DNA of 9,647 nucleotides, taken from NCBI GenBank assembly GCA_910578175.1, contig CAJTPF010000014.1, forward strand, positions 65,882 through 75,528. Reading direction: 5' to 3'. This stretch comes from an uncultured Lachnospiraceae bacterium. GTDB lineage: Bacteria > Bacillota > Clostridia > Lachnospirales > Lachnospiraceae. A program made the position numbers and the translations under genes. The notes below the pieces were generated by a model, which was not told the DNA's origin, did not search any database, and saw only the letters and a list, made by a program, of their open reading frames with translations. Shown one piece after another: positions 1-6,083 of the stretch (its first letter is position 1; the number at the start of each line of letters is the position of its first letter).

Positions 1-1
1 T

Positions 2-520
2 ACTTCTTTTGAAGAAAAAAACCATAAAAAAGGTGCGATGATCTCAGCCGTAGATTTGCTGAAAGGAATTGCGGTGGGAGCAAAAATGAAAGTCATCGAG
101 GTGGAAGGTGCAGACGGAACCCTTCATACCAACTATGAAGGGAAAGCCCGGGCAGCAGCAGATGTTCTTTTGAAGGAAGGATATGACTTTGTATATGTGC
201 ATGTGGAAGCGCCGGACGAAATGGGACACCAGGGCAGTGCAGAACGAAAAGTCCAGGCAATCCAGTATCTGGATCAACGGGTGATAAAGCCGCTTTATGA
301 AGCACTGAAGAATTCGGGAGAACCGTTTCGTATGCTGGTACTTCCGGATCATCCCACACCGGTCTGTGTCAGGACCCATACCAGCGATCCGGTGCCGTAT
401 ATGCTGTATGACAGTACCGAGGAACAGGATAAAGCATATGATTATAATGAAAAAGATGCGAAGGATTCGGGCATTTTTATTGCCGAGGGACATACGATCA
501 TCAATCACTTATTTAAATAA
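2..520 (+). CDS. Cofactor-independent phosphoglycerate mutase, archaeal/ApgM type (3' part)
   Basis: This is the C-terminal 172 residues of an alkaline-phosphatase-superfamily phosphomutase. The reading frame is open to the left edge, so the true start lies outside the window and the ATG at 38 is internal. Visible family motifs are GAMISAVDLLKGI near the window edge, HVEAPDEMGHQG (at about 199-234), LPDHPTPV and RTHTSDPVPY (at about 341-402). The His and Asp residues in these motifs match the metal ligands of the family. The family interconverts 2- and 3-phosphoglycerate in glycolysis using two divalent metal ions. A closely related subgroup in bacteria has been annotated as a proposed homoserine kinase, and I cannot separate the two from this fragment. 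Full-length members are about 400 residues, so more than half is missing. The gene ends 7 bp before the first arm of a strong terminator shared with convergent tex. Confidence 0.88.
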   Translation, partial: TSFEEKNHKKGAMISAVDLLKGIAVGAKMKVIEVEGADGTLHTNYEGKARAAADVLLKEGYDFVYVHVEAPDEMGHQGSAERKVQAIQYLDQRVIKPLYEALKNSGEPFRMLVLPDHPTPVCVRTHTSDPVPYMLYDSTEEQDKAYDYNEKDAKDSGIFIAEGHTIINHLFK

Positions 521-526
521 AAATAT

Positions 527-567
527 AAAAAAGCAGTTAACCGTTAAATGCGGCTAACTGCTTTTTT
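527..567. terminator. Bidirectional intrinsic terminator between phosphoglycerate mutase and tex
   Basis: The arms AAAAAAGCAGTTA (527-539) and TAACTGCTTTTTT (555-567) are exact reverse complements. The loop contains a further CCG/CGG pairing (541-543 with 551-553). The A-tract on one side becomes a U-tract on the other, so the hairpin can terminate both the rightward mutase transcript and the leftward tex transcript, whose stop codon is at 584-586. Confidence 0.9.
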
Positions 568-583
568 ATAGAATGATCATATC

Positions 584-2731
584 TTAAAGTTTCATTGTCA
601 GTTGAATCCTTTTTTTCGACACGTCAACACTCATTACTTTTACGTCGACGATATCGCCCACACTGACTGCATCCAGCGGGTGCTTAATATAGCGTTCCGT
701 GATCTGCGATATATGTACCAGTCCGTCCTGGTGAACACCGATATCTACAAAAACGCCGAAATCGATAACATTTCGGACGGTTCCTTTGAGAGTCATGCCC
801 GGAGTCAGGTCTTTCATTTCCAGGACATCGGTTCTTAATATTGGCTTCGGCATTTCCTCCCGGGGATCCCTGCCCGGTTTTTCGATTTCGCTGATGATAT
901 CATGTAAAGTGATTTCACCGATTCCCAATTCTGCGGCAGTTTTTTTGAAATCCTTTATCATCTGTTTTAATCCGGTGACTTTGGAATTTTTTAAATCTTC
1001 CAGTTTAAACCCGAGTGTCCGGAGCAGGGAAACGGCGGCATCATAGGATTCGGGATGAACGCTGGTTGCATCCAGCGGATTATCACCGCCGGTGATCCTC
1101 ATAAAACCGGCACATTGGAGAAATGCCTTTGGGCCAAGTTTTTCAACCTTTAATAATTGTTTCCGGCTGGTAAATTTTCCGTTTTCTTCCCGGTATTTTA
1201 CAATATTTCTGGCAATGGTTTTAGAAATGCCGGAGATATATTCCAGCAGACTGGCGGAGGCTGTATTTAAATCCACCCCTACACGATTTACACAGTCTTC
1301 CACGACACCATTCAGCGCTTCGGTTAATTTTTTCTGGTTCATATCATGCTGATACTGTCCGACGCCAATGGATTTCGGGTCTATCTTAACCAATTCCGCC
1401 AAAGGGTCCTGAATACGCCGGGCAATGGATGTAGCGCTCCGCTGTCCAACATCAAAATTCGGAAATTCTTCCGTAGCAAGTTTGCTGGCAGAATAAACCG
1501 ATGCGCCGGCTTCGTTTACGATAACATAAGATATTCTCTTTTTGGATTCTTTGATAATGTCTACGATCACCATTTCGGATTCCCTGGAGGCAGTACCGTT
1601 TCCTACGGAAATCAGTGAAATATCATATTTATTAATAAGATTTAATACCGTTTTCTTAGCTTCTTCCACTTTATTCTGAGGGGCCGTGGGATAAATTACG
1701 ACCGTATCCAGAACTTTTCCGGTGGAATCCACAACCGCCAGTTTACAGCCTGTCCGAAAAGCCGGGTCCCAGCCTAAAACGACCTGTCCTGTAATGGGAG
1801 GCTGCATGAGAAGCTGCGTTAGGTTCCTGCCAAATACTTTTATGGCACTGTCCTCAGCGTTTTCGGTCAGTTCATTCCGGATATCCCGTTCAATGGCAGG
1901 AGCGATCAGACGTTTATAACTGTCCTTAACAGCTTCAGAAATAATCTCATCCGCCTCTGTATTTGTATGTTTAATATTTTTTTGAACCAGATAAGAAACA
2001 ATATCATCCTCCGAAACATCGATTTTAACCGATAGAAATTTTTCTTTCTCTCCGCGGTTAATGGCAAGAATCCTGTGTCCCGCTATTTTTTTTACGGCTT
2101 CTTCAAATTCATAATACATCTCATATACAGACTCCGTTTCTTTGTCTTTTGCAGACGATAGGATTTTACCGTTATTAAATGTAAATGTCCGGATATATGA
2201 GCGAAAGGCGGCATTATCGGAAATACGTTCTGCAAGAATGTCCATGGCTCCGGTGATGGCATCCTGTGCGGATACGACTTCTTTATCAATATTTATGTAT
2301 TTTTCGGCTTCCGTCCGAACGGAGCAGCCTCTTTCCTGTGCAAAAATATAATCGGCCAGCGGCTCCAGTCCTTTTTCTTTGGCAATGGTGGCTCTGGTAC
2401 GCTTCTTCGGCCGGTAAGGCAGGTATAAATCTTCAACGGCGACCAATGTGGACGATTCTTCGATTTTCTTTCTTAACTCATCCGTTAGTTTTCCCTGTTC
2501 TTCTATTGCGGCAATAACCTGATTTTTTCTTTCGTCCAGATTTCTTAAGTAGGCCAGACGGTCATCCAGAAGACGCAGGGTTTCATCATTCAGGGAACCG
2601 GTGGCTTCTTTACGGTAACGGGCGATAAAAGGAATCGTATTTCCTTCGTCGATCAGTCGGATAGTGGCTTCGATCTGCCAGGTCTTGACATTTAGCTCGT
2701 TTGCCAGTGTTGTTATAATATTGCTAGTCAA
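584..2731 (-). CDS. tex: Tex/YhgF-family S1 RNA-binding transcription accessory protein
   Basis: This 715-residue cytoplasmic protein has the full Tex architecture. The N-terminal helical region carries PFIARYRKEATGSLNDE (about 34-50) and EDLYLPYRPKKRTRATIAKEKGLEPLA (about 100-126). A YqgF/RNase-H-like domain starts at GWDPAFRTGCKLAVVD (about 320-335) and continues through GNGTASRESE and NEAGASVYSAS. A helix-hairpin-helix region lies at about 485-545, and a C-terminal S1 domain at about 643-715 (GTVRNVIDFGVFVDIG, DGLVHISQ). Length is typical. Tex proteins bind nucleic acid and affect transcription; their precise role in Clostridia is poorly defined. The start is TTG, chosen because GGAGGT (2738-2743) lies 6 nt upstream on the coding strand and the N-terminus matches the family. 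The YqgF motif reads DPA where many members have DPG. The gene is monocistronic, convergent with the mutase gene. Confidence 0.96.
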   Translation of the reverse strand: MTSNIITTLANELNVKTWQIEATIRLIDEGNTIPFIARYRKEATGSLNDETLRLLDDRLAYLRNLDERKNQVIAAIEEQGKLTDELRKKIEESSTLVAVEDLYLPYRPKKRTRATIAKEKGLEPLADYIFAQERGCSVRTEAEKYINIDKEVVSAQDAITGAMDILAERISDNAAFRSYIRTFTFNNGKILSSAKDKETESVYEMYYEFEEAVKKIAGHRILAINRGEKEKFLSVKIDVSEDDIVSYLVQKNIKHTNTEADEIISEAVKDSYKRLIAPAIERDIRNELTENAEDSAIKVFGRNLTQLLMQPPITGQVVLGWDPAFRTGCKLAVVDSTGKVLDTVVIYPTAPQNKVEEAKKTVLNLINKYDISLISVGNGTASRESEMVIVDIIKESKKRISYVIVNEAGASVYSASKLATEEFPNFDVGQRSATSIARRIQDPLAELVKIDPKSIGVGQYQHDMNQKKLTEALNGVVEDCVNRVGVDLNTASASLLEYISGISKTIARNIVKYREENGKFTSRKQLLKVEKLGPKAFLQCAGFMRITGGDNPLDATSVHPESYDAAVSLLRTLGFKLEDLKNSKVTGLKQMIKDFKKTAAELGIGEITLHDIISEIEKPGRDPREEMPKPILRTDVLEMKDLTPGMTLKGTVRNVIDFGVFVDIGVHQDGLVHISQITERYIKHPLDAVSVGDIVDVKVMSVDVSKKRIQLTMKL

Positions 2732-2737
2732 AATAAT

Positions 2738-2743
2738 ACCTCC
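2738..2743 (-). promoter_or_regulatory. Ribosome binding site fixing the TTG start of tex
   Basis: On the minus strand this reads GGAGGT, 6 nt before the TTG codon at 2731-2729. It supports TTG initiation. Confidence 0.85.
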
Positions 2744-2747
2744 ATCT

Positions 2748-2776
2748 TATAATAGAAAATCATCGTTTCTATTATA
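2748..2776. promoter_or_regulatory. Perfect 11-bp inverted repeat over the tex -10 and start site (candidate operator)
   Basis: Arm TATAATAGAAA (2748-2758), centre ATCATCG (2759-2765), arm TTTCTATTATA (2766-2776). The arms are exact reverse complements. The right arm contains the whole tex -10 box, and the predicted transcription start falls in or beside the centre. This placement fits a repressor operator. The AT-rich arms and the lack of a U-tract make a terminator unlikely. The binding factor is unknown. Confidence 0.5.
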
Positions 2777-2800
2777 GGTTACTGAGGATCACATTGTCAA
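2771..2800 (-). promoter_or_regulatory. Sigma-A type promoter of tex
   Basis: On the minus strand the -35 box is TTGACA (2800-2795) and the -10 box TATAAT (2776-2771), both perfect consensus with an 18-nt spacer. Transcription should start near 2764, about 33 nt before the tex start codon. Confidence 0.85.
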
Positions 2801-2866
2801 TTCGGGCGTTTACATTCGTGAATAAAAATCTGTCATAAAAGAGCGGATGATAGGTAAAAGAAATGA

Positions 2867-2895
2867 TTGTAAAAAAATAGAAAATATGTTATTAT
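2867..2895 (+). promoter_or_regulatory. Possible promoter for the small membrane protein at 2944
   Basis: A weak -35 (TTGTAA, 2867-2872) and a good -10 (TATTAT, 2890-2895) are 17 nt apart. An alternative perfect TTGACA at 2896-2901 has only a poor -10 (GATATT), which would place the transcription start inside the ribosome site, so it is less likely. Confidence 0.4.
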
Positions 2896-2943
2896 TTGAC
2901 ATGGAATTGAAATGAGAAGATATTTATCAAAGGAGGATATTTT

Positions 2944-3342
2944 ATGGATGGTAATTTATTTAATGGCAACGGACCGATGTCTACAAAGAAAATGTTTGAA
3001 ATTATAGGGCTTGCCTGTGCCTGTCTGGGCTGCTTATTAACTTTTGTTTTTAATATTGTGACCTGTGCCAGAAGTCCGAAGGCATCGATTGAATCTGGAG
3101 ACGGTTTTACATTATCCCTTTGGGTCATCGGTGTTATCATTGCGGCTATCCTTGCGGTTGCAGGCGGAATAATAGCGTTTTTATCAAAGGAACAGGGACA
3201 GAAATTGGGTATGATGGCGATCATCGCTATCATAGTTTCAGGAATTGCATTAGTATTTGCCATTATTCCAAATGCCACAATTTGTGCATATAACTGTGCA
3301 TTGACAGATGAGTTTGAAAACTTGTTCCGCGGTTTTTATTAA
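2944..3342 (+). CDS. Uncharacterised three-helix membrane protein
   Basis: I do not recognise a named family with confidence. The 132-residue protein has a short polar N-terminus (about 1-16) and three predicted membrane helices at about 18-41, 57-80 and 88-110. A loop of about 15 residues rich in Ser, Gly and charged residues (RSPKASIESGDG) joins the first two helices. The C-terminal tail contains the acidic stretch TDEFENLF and a final FRGFY. It has six cysteines: 25, 27, 30 and 41 in or next to helix 1, and 114 and 118 just after helix 3, so a disulfide or metal role is possible but unproven. There is no signal peptide or catalytic motif. The start is well supported by AAAGGAGG (2929-2936) 7 nt before ATG. 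It is a single-gene unit, divergent from tex and followed by its own terminator. Confidence 0.8.
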   Translation: MDGNLFNGNGPMSTKKMFEIIGLACACLGCLLTFVFNIVTCARSPKASIESGDGFTLSLWVIGVIIAAILAVAGGIIAFLSKEQGQKLGMMAIIAIIVSGIALVFAIIPNATICAYNCALTDEFENLFRGFY

Positions 3343-3378
3343 GCAGAGATCTTAACCCATTATATTTAGCGGATACAT

Positions 3379-3412
3379 AACAGGGAGGCGCGAAAGCGTA
3401 TCCCTGTTTTTA
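3379..3412 (+). terminator. Intrinsic terminator after the three-helix membrane protein
   Basis: Stem AACAGGGA (3379-3386) pairs with TCCCTGTT (3401-3408). An inner CGC/GCG stem (3389-3391 with 3396-3398) is closed by a GAAA tetraloop. A T-run (TTTTTATT) overlaps and follows the 3' arm. Confidence 0.85.
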
Positions 3413-3418
3413 TTCTGC

Positions 3419-3447
3419 TTCACTTATTAAATTCAGTATGATATAAT
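3419..3447 (+). promoter_or_regulatory. Promoter for the YcxB-like gene and possibly tsaE onward
   Basis: The -35 is TTCACT (3419-3424) and the -10 a perfect TATAAT (3442-3447), with a 17-nt spacer. It lies just downstream of the preceding terminator. No terminator is visible between the YcxB-like gene and tsaE, so this promoter may also feed the tsaE-tsaB-rimI genes. Confidence 0.6.
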
Positions 3448-3518
3448 GTCAGCAGAGAAAAACCGTATGTTTCATACACGCTTATGCGAGTTTGCTGAAG
3501 AGAGGAAATAAAACAGCC

Positions 3519-4010
3519 ATGAATAAGATAGAAATCAAAACGGAAATCGGTATTTCCGAAATGTTTGAATTTACAATGAATAACAATTACAAAACCATCC
3601 GCGGAGTGATTGCGGTTTTATTCAGTCTGGCATCGGCGGCGGGGCTGGTATTTTACTGGAATCAGTTCAGCGGATGGCAAAAAGCATTAATGCTTTTTTT
3701 TGCACTGATGTTTACTGTCATAGAACCGGTCGAATATTATTTCCGGTCGAAGCGGCAGGTGAAAAAGAATTTTACGGTTCCGCTGTCCTATGGATTTGAT
3801 GAAAACGGAATAGAGATCCGTCAGAATGATGAAAAGGCACATAATGACTGGCAGGATGTGATGAAAGTCATCAGTACAAAAAAATTAGTTATAATATATT
3901 TATCGCCTGTCCGGGCATACATTTTGCCAAAGAAAGATATCGGAGACCGGTATCAGGATTTGAAAAATTTAATGGAAAAGAATACTTCCTGTTATAAATT
4001 TAAAATGTAA
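3519..4010 (+). CDS. YcxB-like membrane protein
   Basis: This 163-residue protein has two predicted membrane helices (about 27-46 and 53-73), then a basic stretch (RSKRQVKK) and a soluble C-terminal domain at about 85-150. The C-terminal domain resembles the YcxB-like domain: VPLSYGFDENGIEI, a W in NDWQDVMKV, a hydrophobic strand IIYLSPVRAYILPKKDIG, and a final helix. The function of this family is not established; the topology suggests a membrane-tethered cytoplasmic beta-rich module. I chose ATG at 3519, preceded by AGAGAGG (3499-3505), though the spacing of about 13 nt is long. A TTG at 3492 in the same frame would add 9 residues but has no obvious ribosome site. The gene ends 39 bp before tsaE with no terminator between. 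Confidence 0.75.
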   Translation: MNKIEIKTEIGISEMFEFTMNNNYKTIRGVIAVLFSLASAAGLVFYWNQFSGWQKALMLFFALMFTVIEPVEYYFRSKRQVKKNFTVPLSYGFDENGIEIRQNDEKAHNDWQDVMKVISTKKLVIIYLSPVRAYILPKKDIGDRYQDLKNLMEKNTSCYKFKM

Positions 4011-4049
4011 TCTTTATTTCAATTCATAGATGCGGAAAGGATGAGTGAT

Positions 4050-4469
4050 ATGATTTTTGAGAGTAATTCTCCGGAAGAAACATTTAAAATAGCCAGGCAG
4101 TTGGGACAGCAGGCAAAGTCAGGCGAAATATATTGCCTTTCCGGTGACCTGGGAGTTGGAAAAACAGTATTTTCCCAGGGGTTTGGCTGCGGATTGGGGA
4201 TAACCGAGGATATCAACAGTCCGACATTTACCATTTTGCAAACTTACGAATCAGGAAAAATACCGTTGTATCATTTTGATGTTTACCGGCTGGGAGATGC
4301 AGCCGAGATGGAAGAAATCGGATATGACGATTATCTTTTCGGAGAAGGAGTATGTCTGATCGAATGGGCAGAACGGATTCGGGAGATACTTCCGGCCGAC
4401 AGGAAAAATGTCAGGATTGAAAAAGCATTGAATAAAAGCTATGACTATAGAAAGATAATCGTGACATAA
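4050..4469 (+). CDS. tsaE: tRNA t6A biosynthesis ATPase TsaE
   Basis: TsaE is the P-loop ATPase that works with TsaB and TsaD to recycle the enzyme forming N6-threonylcarbamoyl-adenosine at position 37 of ANN-decoding tRNAs. Visible motifs are a Walker A GDLGVGKT (32-39), SPTF (57-60), the conserved HFDVYR (75-80) and IEWAERI (104-110). The 139-residue length is normal for the family. I prefer ATG at 4050 over the in-frame ATG at 4041: the ribosome site AAAGGA (4037-4041) would abut or overlap the earlier codon, but is 8 nt from the later one. The N-terminus MIFESNSPEET also fits the family. tsaB follows after 27 bp. Confidence 0.96.
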   Translation: MIFESNSPEETFKIARQLGQQAKSGEIYCLSGDLGVGKTVFSQGFGCGLGITEDINSPTFTILQTYESGKIPLYHFDVYRLGDAAEMEEIGYDDYLFGEGVCLIEWAERIREILPADRKNVRIEKALNKSYDYRKIIVT

Positions 4470-4496
4470 ATTTTTAGAAAAGGAACGGTCAAAAAA

Positions 4497-5207
4497 ATGA
4501 TTTTAGCAATAGAAAGCTCGTCTCTTGTGGCGAGTGTGGCATTGGCGGATGAAGACAGAGTGATTGCCGAATATACGACGAATCAGAAAAAAACACATTC
4601 CCAGACGCTGCTGCCAATGATCGATGAGATATTTAGGATCACGGAAACCGATAAAACTGAGATTGATGCGATCGCCGTATCTGCCGGTCCGGGATCGTTT
4701 ACCGGACTGCGTATCGGATCGGCAACTGCAAAAGGGCTGGGGCTGGCCTGGAACAAGCCGTTGATCGGTGTACCTACCATAGAGGGACTGGCCTGTAATA
4801 TTCAGTTCACCGACCGGTATATCTGTCCGGTCATGGATGCCAGGAGGAATCAGGTTTATACCGGAATATTTACGAATACCAACGGCCGGCAGACCACGGT
4901 AATGGAGCAATGTGCCATTGCAGTGGAAGAATTGGTCGAGCTGTTAAATGAGAAGGGACATCCTGTCATCTTTCTGGGAGACGGGACACCGGTCTACAGG
5001 GATATACTGGATGAAAAGCTGAATGTTGAACATAGTTATGCACCTGTTAACATGAACCGCCAGAGAGCATCTTCCATTGCGGTTTTAGGACTGAGTTACT
5101 TTGAAGAAGGCAGGACGGAGTCTTCTGATCGTCATGTACCGAATTACCTGCGTATATCCCAGGCTGAAAGAGAGCGTATGAACCGTGATAAGAAAAATGG
5201 AGTGTAG
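4497..5207 (+). CDS. tsaB: tRNA threonylcarbamoyl-adenosine protein TsaB
   Basis: TsaB is the non-catalytic paralogue of TsaD and its obligate dimer partner in bacterial t6A synthesis. The 236-residue protein begins with the ASKHA-type phosphate-1 strand MILAIESSSLVASVAL. It contains the signature SAGPGSFTGLRIG (62-74), PVMDARRNQVY (111-121) and a typical C-terminal PNYLRISQAERE (215-226). Length is usual. An AAAGGA element (4479-4484) lies 12 nt before ATG, a slightly long spacing. The 3' end overlaps rimI by 23 nt, indicating co-transcription and probable translational coupling. Its first codons share 19 of 20 nucleotides with the start of tsaD. Confidence 0.96.
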   Translation: MILAIESSSLVASVALADEDRVIAEYTTNQKKTHSQTLLPMIDEIFRITETDKTEIDAIAVSAGPGSFTGLRIGSATAKGLGLAWNKPLIGVPTIEGLACNIQFTDRYICPVMDARRNQVYTGIFTNTNGRQTTVMEQCAIAVEELVELLNEKGHPVIFLGDGTPVYRDILDEKLNVEHSYAPVNMNRQRASSIAVLGLSYFEEGRTESSDRHVPNYLRISQAERERMNRDKKNGV

Positions 5208-5616
5208 AGATATAAAATCCGTAGCACGATTGGAACAGGAATGTTTTTCGCAGCCATGGTCGGAACGCTCGCTGGAACAGGAAATTGATAATCCGGATTC
5301 TCTTTTTCTGGTATATGAGGAAAAACAGGAGATCATTGGATATATAGGGATGTATCTGATCATGGATGAAGCAGATATAACCAATATAGCCGTTTTGGAA
5401 TCTTTCAGGGGAAAGGGGTATGGAACAAAACTTCTTATGGAGGCGGCGGACCGGATCTTCAAAGGCGGTTATCAGGCGATGACGCTGGAAGTACGGAAAA
5501 GCAACGGCCCTGCCATACATTTATACGAACAGGCAGGTTTTCGGGTTGAAGGAGAGAGAAAGAATTTCTATGAATCACCCAGGGAAGATGCGTTTATCAT
5601 GTGGAAAAGAAAGTAA
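5185..5616 (+). CDS. rimI: RimI-type GNAT N-acetyltransferase
   Basis: This 143-residue GNAT enzyme transfers acetyl from acetyl-CoA to an N-terminal amine; in enterobacteria RimI acetylates ribosomal protein bS18. Visible features are IRKMECRDI at the N-terminus, CFSQPWS (20-26), the acetyl-CoA loop RGKGYG (75-80), LEVRKSN (101-107), LYEQAGF (113-119) and the tyrosine in NFYE (127-130). The start is GTG at 5185. AAAGAGAG (5167-5174) lies about 10 nt upstream, and the extra residues VIRK match the usual family N-terminus better than the internal ATG at 5197. It overlaps tsaB by 23 nt. The tsaB-rimI pairing is common in bacteria. The true substrate in this organism is inferred, not shown. Confidence 0.93.
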   Translation: MIRKMECRDIKSVARLEQECFSQPWSERSLEQEIDNPDSLFLVYEEKQEIIGYIGMYLIMDEADITNIAVLESFRGKGYGTKLLMEAADRIFKGGYQAMTLEVRKSNGPAIHLYEQAGFRVEGERKNFYESPREDAFIMWKRK

Positions 5617-5659
5617 CCGTTAACATCAATTTCCACTAGGATATCCCTTTGAAAGACTG

Positions 5660-5665
5660 TATAAT
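5660..5665 (+). promoter_or_regulatory. Possible -10 box upstream of the Cys-rich small protein
   Basis: A perfect TATAAT lies 77 bp before the ATG at 5742, in the 125-bp gap after rimI. No good -35 is found at 16-18 nt, so this is tentative. No terminator hairpin is seen between rimI and this point, so readthrough from the tsaE-tsaB-rimI transcript is also possible. Confidence 0.3.
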
Positions 5666-5741
5666 ATTTAATCATATATGCAGTGCAGTTCAGCTGCATG
5701 ATAAACAAAATAATATACAAAACAGAGGGAATGGAGATAAG

Positions 5742-5990
5742 ATGAGAAAATACAGTCTGACACAAAAAAACAAAATCATAAAGATGAAATGTAATATTTG
5801 CGGAACCGACATAAAAACGGAGAAGGGGATAGTGACGGAAGGAGCCTGTTCGGTGGACTGCAGCTGGGGATATTTTTCGGGAAAGGATGGAGAGATTCAT
5901 TCTTTTGATATATGCGAAAAATGTTATGATTCTTTTGTGAAACAATTTAAAATCCCGGTTGATATTAAAGAAAACAGGGAATTATTATAA
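5742..5990 (+). CDS. Small Cys-rich, zinc-ribbon-like protein of unknown function
   Basis: This 82-residue soluble protein has C17-xx-C20 (CNIC), C36-xxx-C40 (CSVDC), H53 and C58-xx-C61 (CEKC). The two CxxC pairs 38 residues apart fit a zinc-ribbon-like fold. The core GYFSGKDGEIHSFDICEKCYDSF followed by IPV resembles an uncharacterised small-protein family I associate with Clostridia, but I do not recall a named function. The extra C36/C40 pair sits where other members, as I remember them, have no cysteines. I chose ATG at 5742 because GGAG (5733-5736) and GAGGGA (5725-5730) lie just upstream. The frame stays open back to an ATG at 5649 without a ribosome site. An internal ATG at 5784 also lacks one. 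It lies between rimI and RNase Z. Confidence 0.7.
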   Translation: MRKYSLTQKNKIIKMKCNICGTDIKTEKGIVTEGACSVDCSWGYFSGKDGEIHSFDICEKCYDSFVKQFKIPVDIKENRELL

Positions 5991-6000
5991 AAATAGAATA

Positions 6001-6029
6001 TTTAAATTTTTAACAAAATATGTTAAAAT
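6001..6029 (+). promoter_or_regulatory. Promoter of the RNase Z gene with an overlapping inverted repeat
   Basis: The -35 is TTTAAA (6001-6006) and the -10 TAAAAT (6024-6029), with a 17-nt spacer and an extended TGT just before the -10. An inverted repeat, TTTTAACA (6008-6015) and TGTTAAAA (6021-6028) around a 5-nt centre, covers the spacer and the -10. Transcription would begin near 6036, leaving a leader of about 48 nt. Confidence 0.55.
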
Positions 6030-6083
6030 AAGAAAAAGAATAAAGAATGATAGAAAAATGTGAAGCTGGAAATGAGGTTGATT

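Noticed and set aside
44..508. Long open frame on the minus strand opposite the phosphoglycerate mutase gene
   Set aside because: The + strand frame carries clear family motifs. The antisense translation has no recognisable domain or ribosome site and is a mirror of coding DNA.
2892..3278. 128-codon minus-strand frame opposite the three-helix membrane protein
   Set aside because: Its hydrophobic character is the antisense reflection of the + strand membrane helices. The + strand gene has a strong ribosome site and terminator.
3465..3477. GTATG-TTT-CATAC small inverted repeat upstream of the YcxB-like gene
   Set aside because: Five pairs with a 3-nt loop, not at a promoter element and not followed by T residues; no basis for a functional claim.
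5678..5699. ATGCAG/CTGCAT hairpin in the leader of the Cys-rich protein gene
   Set aside because: Only 6 bp with a competing TGCAG/CTGCA register; no U-tract, no riboswitch-like core, and such short repeats arise by chance.
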